In this document: in pieces, positions 1-5,295 of the stretch | Numbering within the stretch: the first letter of the stretch is position 1 | How the letters are laid out: each line of letters starts with the position of its first letter | Source of the DNA: Chloroflexota bacterium | GTDB lineage: Bacteria; Chloroflexota; Anaerolineae; Anaerolineales; UBA11858 | Reading direction: 5' to 3' | Assembly (NCBI GenBank): GCA_030666985.1 | Contig: DAOUWT010000100.1 | Span: forward strand, 1-8,274 | Length of the DNA stretch: 8,274 nt | Program-made: the position numbers and the translations under genes | Notes under the pieces: model-generated | What the model was told of the DNA's origin: nothing | Seen by the model: only the letters and a program-made list of their open reading frames with translations | Databases searched by the model: none

Positions 1-930
1 CCGCACCCCGGGCAGCTCGTTGTTCACGAAATCCGCCAAGTAATTGCGATTAGCCTCCAAGTAAGCCAACAACGCCTCCAGCCAGGGTTCCCCTTCCGCG
101 TAGGCTGCTAGCGCCGCTGTCTGCCCTAAAGCGTTCACCCACCCCACCAGACCCTGCTTCGCGCCCTCGAATTTCTCTCGCAACTGGGAATTGGTGATCA
201 CCGCCACCGAGGCCTTCAATCCAGCCACGTTGAAAGTCTTGCTGGGTGACAGGAGGGTGATGGTATTGGCGGCAATTTCAGGACTCAGCGAAGCCACGGG
301 GATATGTTCGCTCTCGCTGAAAATCAGGTCGCTGTGAATTTCATCCGAGCAAATCACAATATCGTTTTCCAGGCAAATCTCCGCCATCATCTCTAGTTCA
401 TCTTTCCTAAATACCCGCCCGGTCGGATTCTGGGGATTGCAGAGCATAAAAATTCGCGTGTTCTTTCGTATAGCCTTTGTAAAAATTTCTCTGTCTACCC
501 CGTAAACGCCATCCCCGTCCAGCGTCAGGGACATGGCGTGCTGTTCCCGCCCCACGTTTTTGTAGACCTCCAAAAATGGGCGATAGGTCGGTGTTTGCAC
601 CAGCACCCCCTCACCCGGCTCCGTGACCGCGTGCGTGGCAAGGTTGAACGCCGTCACCACGCCGGGGAGAAAGACCAAATCCTCGGTGCTCACACGCCAA
701 CCGTGCCGCTTTTCCAGCCAGCGCACCAGGGCTTCCTTGCTCTCCTCCAACAGGTAGGGATACCCGAACACACCCTGCTCCACGCGCTCCCGCAGGGCCT
801 CAATCACCGGCGGCGGGGAGAGAAAATCCATGTCGGCCACCCACATAGGCAGCACATCGTCGTCGAAAAAATTCCACTTTATGCTGTCGGTGCCGCGTCG
901 CTGGGGGATGGTGTCGAAATTGTAGGTCAT
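1..930 (-). CDS. patB: PatB/MalY-family PLP-dependent C-S beta-lyase / aminotransferase (3' end outside window)
   Basis: This is a fold-type I pyridoxal-phosphate enzyme of the MalY/PatB branch. The family cleaves cystathionine or cysteine-S-conjugates to a thiol, pyruvate and ammonia in the cytoplasm. The visible 310 residues start MTYNFDTIPQRRGTDSIKW, the hallmark N-terminus of this branch, followed by the substrate/PLP-site stretch LPMWVADMDF. Further motifs are NPQNPTGR (about 165-172, N168 expected to contact PLP), SDEIHSDL (D196 to the pyridine nitrogen, H199) and SPSKTFNVAGL with the Schiff-base lysine K231. The family is usually about 390 residues, so about 80 C-terminal residues lie beyond base 1. 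The ATG at 930 has only a weak AGGA about 9 bases upstream, but the family N-terminus begins exactly there. It is separated from the upstream small-gene pair by a terminator, so it is probably transcribed on its own. The choice between lyase and plain aminotransferase is based on the N-terminal signature. Confidence 0.93.
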   Translation of the reverse strand, partial: MTYNFDTIPQRRGTDSIKWNFFDDDVLPMWVADMDFLSPPPVIEALRERVEQGVFGYPYLLEESKEALVRWLEKRHGWRVSTEDLVFLPGVVTAFNLATHAVTEPGEGVLVQTPTYRPFLEVYKNVGREQHAMSLTLDGDGVYGVDREIFTKAIRKNTRIFMLCNPQNPTGRVFRKDELEMMAEICLENDIVICSDEIHSDLIFSESEHIPVASLSPEIAANTITLLSPSKTFNVAGLKASVAVITNSQLREKFEGAKQGLVGWVNALGQTAALAAYAEGEPWLEALLAYLEANRNYLADFVNNELPGVR

Positions 931-975
931 AGTTTTTAGTCCTGTAGTTGCTAGTCTTGTAGTCTGATAGCCTTC

Positions 976-1002
976 CAATATCCAATCTCCAATCTCCTAA
1001 TC
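976..1002. repeat. Short degenerate intergenic repeat (CCAATCT type)
   Basis: The stretch contains CCAATATCCAATCTCCAATC followed by CTAATCACCC, a tandem of 6-7 base units. It is preceded (940-970) by a second simple motif, GTCCTGTAGTTG..AGTCTTGTAGTC. The same CCAAT(C/A)T(A)CC units recur around 5256, 6115 and 6341 in this window. It lies in the leader of the patB-like gene. No function is visible. Confidence 0.6.
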
Positions 1003-1033
1003 ACCCACTCCCACTAGTAAAATATAAAATAAC

Positions 1034-1062
1034 AAAAGCCCTGAACAAATCACAGGGCTTTT
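1034..1062 (-). terminator. Rho-independent terminator, possibly bidirectional
   Basis: A perfect 10-bp stem (AAAAGCCCTG at 1034-1043 pairing with CAGGGCTTTT at 1053-1062) closes a 9-base loop. It is flanked by an A-run on the left and two further Ts on the right, so it can act on either strand. It lies about 70 bases past the stop of the small DUF5647-like gene and before the patB-like gene, so its likely job is to end the minus-strand small-gene operon. Confidence 0.85.
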
Positions 1063-1129
1063 TTCTGTGTTGGCTGTGTTTCTCACAAATTAGTTGGGGC
1101 GTTTGCTAAATCAGGTTAAACGTACTATC

Positions 1130-1507
1130 TCAAGCTGGAACAAGTTCGTTGAATCTATCAGCCATCTCTCGCTGGGTTTGCTTCCAGAATCCCTTAATAA
1201 AAGTTTTCGCTTGGCTTTTCCTTGTCTCGTTGAATAAATCAATGGCCGTTCGTTTGCCGGATTTATGCTTGAATACCATCACTAGCGGTGCGTCTTCAAT
1301 ATATCCGAGGGTCATGCCTAGCAAAACCTCGCTAGCCAATTGAAGATTGTCTTGCGTCAAACTTCTATCATCGTAAGCACCATGGAAAATATGTGATCCG
1401 TCTGGTATCTGAGCAGCGAGGGTGGACTGTTCCATTTCTTGGATCAAGAATTCAGTCAGATGGTCAAGATTTTTATCTGTGAGACCATTTCGATTGTTTT
1501 TGTTCAT
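1130..1507 (-). CDS. Small protein resembling DUF5647, second gene of a two-gene cassette
   Basis: The product is about 125 residues and has no signal peptide or membrane segment. An N-terminal helix rich in D/E/L (LDHLTEFLIQEMEQSTL) is followed by AAQIPDGSHIFHGAYDD (about 31-47), QDNLQLASEVLLG and a hydrophobic strand, APLVMVFK (73-80). This 'IPDG...DD...N-L-x-LA...PLV-V' order recalls DUF5647, whose function is unknown. The basic C-terminal third (KSGKRTAIDLFNETRKSQAKT) looks additional. The frame is open to an ATG at 1522, but I place the start at 1507. AGGACAAATACAATG gives a good Shine-Dalgarno 8 bases before that ATG, and the outer ATG is itself part of the sequence bearing this site. 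It overlaps the upstream gene by 35 bases, so the two are co-transcribed and probably translationally coupled. The family assignment is from memory and tentative. Confidence 0.7.
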   Translation of the reverse strand: MNKNNRNGLTDKNLDHLTEFLIQEMEQSTLAAQIPDGSHIFHGAYDDRSLTQDNLQLASEVLLGMTLGYIEDAPLVMVFKHKSGKRTAIDLFNETRKSQAKTFIKGFWKQTQREMADRFNELVPA

Positions 1508-1820
1508 TGTATTTGTCCTCATACGCTCTGCGGTAGGAACGCCAGTGTCTTTTGATGTCTTGAATAGCTTCTGTTAAAGCACGCTTCTTGTTACTAGATG
1601 GCCAAGCGATTTTCCGTTGCTTACCTGTGGGTGCCATGATGTCCTGGTGAAAAAAGCCATGAGCTTCATCAAAGCGTACAATAGCCCGCCATGCACCATC
1701 AATGTAAGCTTCATACTGAATTACAGCAATAATCTCAACCTGTCCATGTTTAGTCGTGAAATGAACACGCAAACGGTCTCGTCCTGTCCCAAAATCGTAT
1801 ACCCAAGATTTTTCGCCCAT
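1473..1820 (-). CDS. Small RFDxAHGxxHxD protein (DUF7718-like), first gene of a two-gene cassette
   Basis: The product is 115 residues and soluble. A beta-rich N-terminal half (RLRVHFTTKHGQVEIIAVIQYEAYIDGAWRAIVRFD) leads into the signature RFDEAHGFFHQD (49-60; D51, H54, H58 and D60 are the obvious candidate functional residues). After a basic linker comes a helix, ALTEAIQDIKRHWRSYRRAY (81-100), and a basic tail. The 'VVRFD-x-AHG-x-x-H' signature belongs to a widespread uncharacterised small-protein family, which I recall as DUF7718. No biochemical function can be given. The invariant-looking His/Asp cluster would suit a metal or nucleic-acid site, but that is inference. It is read from a strong-looking promoter whose predicted start site is only about six bases before the ATG. 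It overlaps its partner gene by 35 bases. It is AT-richer than recJ next door, in keeping with a transferred cassette. Confidence 0.75.
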   Translation of the reverse strand: MGEKSWVYDFGTGRDRLRVHFTTKHGQVEIIAVIQYEAYIDGAWRAIVRFDEAHGFFHQDIMAPTGKQRKIAWPSSNKKRALTEAIQDIKRHWRSYRRAYEDKYNEQKQSKWSHR

Positions 1821-1832
1821 AAGTATGGAAAC

Positions 1833-1861
1833 ATTGTACGTGATACAGTGTGTAATGACAA
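1833..1861 (-). promoter_or_regulatory. Sigma70-type promoter of the small DUF gene pair
   Basis: On the minus strand TTGTCA (1861-1856) is followed by exactly 17 bases and TACAAT (1838-1833). Each hexamer matches 5 of 6 consensus bases. The start site should fall near 1826, about six bases before the ATG at 1820. No Shine-Dalgarno fits in that space, so the mRNA is predicted to be leaderless or nearly so. A small dyad, TACA-GTG-TGTA (1844-1854), sits in the spacer and could be an operator. Confidence 0.7.
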
Positions 1862-1867
1862 GTTGTC

Positions 1868-4183
1868 TTATTCGTAATCAACCCAGTTTTTCACATCCGC
1901 CCTCCAAAAATGTTCTCGATAAGCCAATGTCTCCTCGAATTTCTCCTGGAGGATGGCAGCCCGCTGGGCGTGGTCGCCAGTTTTGACGCCTATCCCCGCC
2001 TTGAGGTGGTAACACGCCTCGGAGCGAGACCGGATTTGGACGTGCCCCTGTCCCTCTAGCCATTCTAGCCCGCTGCGGACGACCGCCACCCGCTGCCCCA
2101 CCGCCTCGGCGAGTGCCGCCAATTCTGCCTCGCCGCCCTTGGCGTTCAATGTGTGTTTGACCAGCCCCGCCAAAATTTTCAAGAAATCTTCTACGGTGTT
2201 TGTGCTGGGGGATTGGGCAAAGACGTATACTTTTTCCGGCTCAACCTTTTCTAATACCGCCTCAAGTTCTGCACGGCCAGGCGGCGTTGTCCAAATGGCT
2301 AAAGCGGGGGATGGCCCGGCCTGGGAGCGTCCCCGCCCAGGGGCGTTTTCCCGGCCCTCAGCCCACACGAAGAGCCTGGGGTGACGTTCCCGCAGGGTGG
2401 CTAGCTCTTCCAAGGGGTGAGCGGTCTCCCGCAGGTCAACCACCTCCGGCCCGGTTTGCTTTGGCTCAACCTTGACCTTGGCTCGCTCTTTGGCACGCAC
2501 ATCTTTCCACGTCACCTGAACTTGTTTTTGCCCCCGAAATGTGGAGCTTTGAACGCTGTAAGCCAGGTCGAATTTACCCTCCGGGAGGGGGAGGTCCGCG
2601 CTCTTCCACCACAGCACCTCTTGGTGCGTGCCCTCGGCGTCTTGGAGGAAGAGTTTGCGATGGGTGCGGTCTCGGCCAATGACGGCCTCGTGGACAATCT
2701 CCACGTCGCGGGTGGCGAGGGTCAGGGAGGGGTTGCCGGCTCCAAAGGGGGCCAAACGTTCCAGGTCGGCGATCAGGTTGAGGGTGAGGGCCGAAAAGGG
2801 GAGATAACCATCAATTTGGAGAGTCGGCTCCGGGGGAGCAGTCCCCACCCACCCGGCAATGGTTTGGGAGAGGGAACGCCGAAACTCGGCCACACGCTCC
2901 AGGGCTAGGCTCACGCCGGCCGCCATGGGATGTCCCCCAAAACTATCCAAAAGATGGGCCTGGGCGGCGATGGCCTCGCTGATGGGGACGGCTTTGACAG
3001 AGCGGGCCGATCCCCGTGCCCTATCCCCCGCCTGGGTGAGGAGGATGGTGGGCTTGTGGTAGCGCTCCACCAGGCGGCTGGCGACAATGCCGATCACGCC
3101 GGGATGCCAAGCGGGGTCAAGAAGCACCAGGGCGGCGTAATCCTCCACCAATTCTGGGTGAGCCTCAATTTGCTTTTGAGCGGATTGGAATATCTCCTCG
3201 GTTAGGTTTTGACGTTTGCGGTTCAATCCCTCAAGTTGGGTAGCCAAGATTTTGGCGCGGCTGGGGTTGGCGGTGGTCAGAAATTCCACGCTGGGATTGG
3301 CGTCCCCCAGGCGCCCCAGGGCGTTCAGGCGGGGGCCAATCACGAACCCAATGTGGCCGGCGTTGATCTCTTGGGGGTTGAGCTTGGCGTTGGCGTAGAG
3401 CATTTTCAGCCCCAGGCGGGAGGTGTTTTGGAGGATGGGCAATCCCCGCTGGATGAGGTAGCGGTTATCGCCCGTTTGGGGAACGACATCGGCCACGACG
3501 CCCAGGGCCACCAGGTCGAGAAATTCGTCGGCGGATCGCCCGTCCCGCTTATAAAGCTCTTCTACCAATTTATAGGCCACGCCCACGCCGGGGAGGTCGG
3601 CCAGGGGATGGCTTTGGGGGAGGAGGTTGCCGTTGAGGATGGCGGCAGCGTTCGGGAGTTGGGGCGGCAGGTCGTGGTGGTCGGTGATGATCACGCTTAC
3701 GCCTTGCGAATTCGCATAGTCAACAGCATCGCATTCGTCTATGCCCGTGTCGCAAGTGAGAAGCACATCCACGTCCTCGCCCTCGCTGAGCAATTCTTTT
3801 AGTTTGGGGATTGTGATGCCGTGCGACTCCGTGGCCCGGAGGGGGATGTAGTAGCGTACATCGCCGCCCACACCTGCGCCCAGCCCTGTGAGGGCGGATA
3901 CCAGCAGGGAGGTGGAGGTCTGGCCGTCCACGTCGAAGTCGCCCCACACGAGGATGCGTTCCCCGTCCCGGAGGGCCTGCTCCAGCCGGTTGGCAGCCTC
4001 CACCAAGCCGGGAAGTTCCCCCGGCGGGGAGGGGGTGTAAAGGTCGGGGTCGAGAAATGCCACCGCGGCCCGCGTGGTCGCAATCCCCCGCCGGACGAGG
4101 GTCTGCGCTACCAGCGGGTGTCCGCCGACGGCGTCTTGGAGTGATTGGGGGAGGGTGATGGGTTTGGGTTCTTTCCAGAGCAT
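1868..4183 (-). CDS. recJ: Single-stranded-DNA-specific 5'-3' exonuclease RecJ
   Basis: RecJ degrades single-stranded DNA 5' to 3' in recombinational repair, replication-fork processing and mismatch/base-excision repair. It acts in the cytoplasm with Mn2+/Mg2+. The DHH core is complete. Motif I is GDFDVDGQTSTSL (from 81; D82, D84, D86), motif II is LLTCDTGI (D145), motif III is TDHH (167-170) and motif IV is LGVVADVVP (D232). GPRLNALGRLGDANPS follows at 283. The DHHA1 part shows HPGVIGIVASRL (360-371) and the nucleic-acid-binding FGGHPMAAG (about 415-423). An OB-fold region spans roughly 450-560. At 771 residues it is longer than E. coli RecJ (577) and similar to the long Gram-positive type. 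Residues about 575-771 form an extra C-terminal region, with a winged-helix-like stretch at about 683-728. The gene is GC-rich with no sign of decay. The ATG at 4183 has no Shine-Dalgarno; the bases just upstream are a C-run and repeat sequence. Confidence 0.97.
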   Translation of the reverse strand: MLWKEPKPITLPQSLQDAVGGHPLVAQTLVRRGIATTRAAVAFLDPDLYTPSPPGELPGLVEAANRLEQALRDGERILVWGDFDVDGQTSTSLLVSALTGLGAGVGGDVRYYIPLRATESHGITIPKLKELLSEGEDVDVLLTCDTGIDECDAVDYANSQGVSVIITDHHDLPPQLPNAAAILNGNLLPQSHPLADLPGVGVAYKLVEELYKRDGRSADEFLDLVALGVVADVVPQTGDNRYLIQRGLPILQNTSRLGLKMLYANAKLNPQEINAGHIGFVIGPRLNALGRLGDANPSVEFLTTANPSRAKILATQLEGLNRKRQNLTEEIFQSAQKQIEAHPELVEDYAALVLLDPAWHPGVIGIVASRLVERYHKPTILLTQAGDRARGSARSVKAVPISEAIAAQAHLLDSFGGHPMAAGVSLALERVAEFRRSLSQTIAGWVGTAPPEPTLQIDGYLPFSALTLNLIADLERLAPFGAGNPSLTLATRDVEIVHEAVIGRDRTHRKLFLQDAEGTHQEVLWWKSADLPLPEGKFDLAYSVQSSTFRGQKQVQVTWKDVRAKERAKVKVEPKQTGPEVVDLRETAHPLEELATLRERHPRLFVWAEGRENAPGRGRSQAGPSPALAIWTTPPGRAELEAVLEKVEPEKVYVFAQSPSTNTVEDFLKILAGLVKHTLNAKGGEAELAALAEAVGQRVAVVRSGLEWLEGQGHVQIRSRSEACYHLKAGIGVKTGDHAQRAAILQEKFEETLAYREHFWRADVKNWVDYE

Positions 4184-4189
4184 GGGGGG

Positions 4190-4226
4190 CTAGGAATCAG
4201 GGATTAGGAATCAGTGACTAGGGGGG
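4190..4226. repeat. Short interspersed repeat (GGAATCAGGGATTAGG family)
   Basis: GGAATCAGGGATTAGG at 4193-4208 is identical to 6178-6193. The following GATTAGGAATCAG...GACTAGGGGGG (4202-4226) reappears in the same order at 6243-6276 with about ten extra bases between the two halves. It lies in the 5' leader of recJ and occupies the place where a ribosome-binding site would normally be. Confidence 0.7.
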
Positions 4227-4256
4227 TAGGTAATGAGTAGTGGATTCACGAGGGGG

Positions 4257-4265
4257 ATTGTATCA
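4257..4265 (-). promoter_or_regulatory. Extended -10 promoter candidate for recJ
   Basis: On the minus strand TGATACAAT reads as an extended -10 (TGn + TACAAT). No convincing -35 is found 17 bases further up, where the sequence is G/C-run rich. The transcript would start near 4250 and carry a leader of about 65 bases that includes the short repeats. Confidence 0.4.
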
Positions 4266-4321
4266 TATTGGGGGGAGTGTGGGGGATGGGAGGTAAGTCG
4301 CGGTAACAGTTGTTTTGAGCA

Positions 4322-4330
4322 TGGTATAAT
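4322..4330 (+). promoter_or_regulatory. Extended -10 promoter of mntA-hepT
   Basis: TGGTATAAT is a perfect extended -10 element (TGn plus consensus TATAAT). There is no good -35, which is usual for extended -10 promoters. The start site is expected near 4337, giving a leader of about 24 bases that holds the mntA ribosome-binding site. Confidence 0.7.
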
Positions 4331-4348
4331 TTTCTTTGAGGAAGTACG

Positions 4349-4353
4349 AGGAG
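4349..4353 (+). promoter_or_regulatory. mntA ribosome-binding site
   Basis: AGGAG sits 7 bases before the ATG at 4361 and fixes that start. Confidence 0.75.
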
Positions 4354-4360
4354 CGTATAT

Positions 4361-4855
4361 ATGGAATTTGATATTTCTGAAATCAAGGCATATTTTTCTT
4401 GTCAACAAGACGTGATAGTCGCTTATCTATTTGGGTCGGTAGCCCGTGACCAGGATACTTATCTAAGCGATTTAGATATTGCTGTGCTTTTGGAACCTGG
4501 TTTGGGGGACGAAGAACAAATGGAGCGTCAATTGCAATTAACCGCTGACTTAGAAGCCTTTACTTATTATGAAGTTCAAGTCACTTTGCTTAATGGAACA
4601 ACGCCTTTCTTGGCCTATCAGGTCGTCCGAGAGGGGAAATTGCTTTACGAACGAGATGCGAATGAACGGGTAAACTTTGAAGTTCAGGCGATGAAGAAAT
4701 ACTTCGATTTTCAAGGCAGGCTAGATTTTTACACTCAGACTGTGATGGATGATATTCAGGAGATAGGACTTGGTAAACGTAGACGACGTTCTGCGCCAAC
4801 GCTTGATGCTGCTCGACGGGTACGTGAGCGACTTGAGGAGTTTGCAGGCAGTTAA
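4361..4855 (+). CDS. mntA: MNT-domain nucleotidyltransferase antitoxin, MntA type
   Basis: This is a minimal nucleotidyltransferase. In characterised MntA-HepT systems it neutralises the HEPN toxin by adding AMP units to a tyrosine of HepT. The N-terminal domain shows FGSVARDQDTYLSDLDIAVLL, which fits GSX10DXD exactly (G25-S26, D37, D39). It is followed by the family-typical LLNGTTPFLAYQVVREGKLLYERD (76-99) and a helical C-terminal part (FEVQAMKKYFDFQGRLDFY). The third metal-ligand position I would expect on the strand EVQVTLLN appears to be Q73 rather than Asp. At 164 residues it is slightly long. The last ~29 residues (Arg-rich KRRRRS... to FAGS) are encoded entirely over the start of hepT in another frame. 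It has a good promoter and Shine-Dalgarno, is AT-richer than recJ, and is divergent from recJ. Function by family analogy is well supported; activity of this copy is not shown. Confidence 0.9.
   Translation: MEFDISEIKAYFSCQQDVIVAYLFGSVARDQDTYLSDLDIAVLLEPGLGDEEQMERQLQLTADLEAFTYYEVQVTLLNGTTPFLAYQVVREGKLLYERDANERVNFEVQAMKKYFDFQGRLDFYTQTVMDDIQEIGLGKRRRRSAPTLDAARRVRERLEEFAGS
4758..4762 (+). promoter_or_regulatory. hepT ribosome-binding site deciding a TTG start
   Basis: AGGAG lies 7 bases before TTG at 4770, inside the mntA reading frame. This spacing and the family-typical N-terminus that follows (VNVDDVLRQRLMLLDGY) support TTG rather than the ATG at 4879, which would remove the first helix. Confidence 0.7.
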
Positions 4856-5198
4856 TTTTCAGGAATACCAGGAAAACATGTTAATCCGGCGTACTGTTGA
4901 ACGGACGCTGCATTTGGCAGTGGAGGCTTGTCTCGACATGGGGCAGCACATCATTGCCAGAGAGGGGTTTCGGACGCCGGTAGATAACAAAGACACATTT
5001 GCCGTTTTGCAAGAAGAGGGAATTATCTCCGCTGAATTTTTGCCCAAAGCAACTGCGATGGCAAGATTCCGAAATCTTATTGTGCATGATTATGCGCAGA
5101 TTGATAATGCGGCGGTCTTTGGAATTCTTAAGCGACACCTGGGGGATTTTGATACTTTTGCTCAAGCGATATTAGTGTATTTAGGAGAGGTGAGGTAG
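4770..5198 (+). CDS. hepT: HEPN-domain RNase toxin, HepT type (DUF86)
   Basis: HepT toxins are small all-helical ribonucleases that dimerise and are held inactive by MntA-catalysed AMP addition. This 142-residue protein has the full family plan. An N-terminal helix (DDVLRQRLMLLDGYVSDLRSL) is followed by a second helix with RRTVERTLHLAVEACLDMGQHI (about 40-61) and GFRTPVDNKDTFAVLQEEGII (66-86). The catalytic helix is FRNLIVHDY, an exact RX4HXY motif (R101, H106, Y108). Y108 is the position equivalent to the tyrosine modified in known pairs. The start is TTG at 4770, backed by AGGAG 7 bases upstream, so the gene overlaps mntA by 86 bases in a different frame. The stop (TAG, 5196-5198) is followed by about 96 bases before the convergent nuclease gene, with no clear terminator. 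Toxic RNase function is by family analogy. Confidence 0.92.
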   Translation: MVNVDDVLRQRLMLLDGYVSDLRSLQAVNFQEYQENMLIRRTVERTLHLAVEACLDMGQHIIAREGFRTPVDNKDTFAVLQEEGIISAEFLPKATAMARFRNLIVHDYAQIDNAAVFGILKRHLGDFDTFAQAILVYLGEVR

Positions 5199-5255
5199 GC
5201 TGAAGCGTCAATAGCCCCGCAAGCATTAATCCGGGAGCGGGTTAGGGGACATCAA

Positions 5256-5295
5256 CCAATCTACCACTCCCCGGTTTCCCAATATACCGCCCCCC
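5256..5295. repeat. Short degenerate repeat (CCAATCTACCA type) between convergent genes
   Basis: CCAATCTACC, CCGGTTTCCC and CCAATATACC follow each other, the same units and order style as at 6341-6380. They are placed between hepT and the end of the convergent nuclease gene. The rest of the 5199-5294 gap shows only a weak GC-rich dyad. Confidence 0.55.

Noticed and set aside
538..939. Plus-strand open frame of 133 codons antisense to the PatB-like gene
   Set aside because: The minus strand encodes an uninterrupted, motif-complete PLP enzyme. The antisense sequence shows no motifs.
3209..3802. Long plus-strand open frame (197 codons) antisense to recJ
   Set aside because: It is the reverse reading of GC-rich recJ codons, has no family-like motifs and no ribosome-binding site. 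The same applies to the other plus-strand frames between 2139 and 4144.
4270..4292. G-quadruplex on the plus strand between recJ and mntA
   Set aside because: There are only three G runs of three or more within short loop distance. A fourth run needs a 13-base loop, outside the usual pattern.
5216..5241. Dyad CCCGC/GCGGG between hepT and the nuclease as a terminator
   Set aside because: The stem is only 5 bp with a 16-base loop and no T run on either strand, so it is too weak to call.
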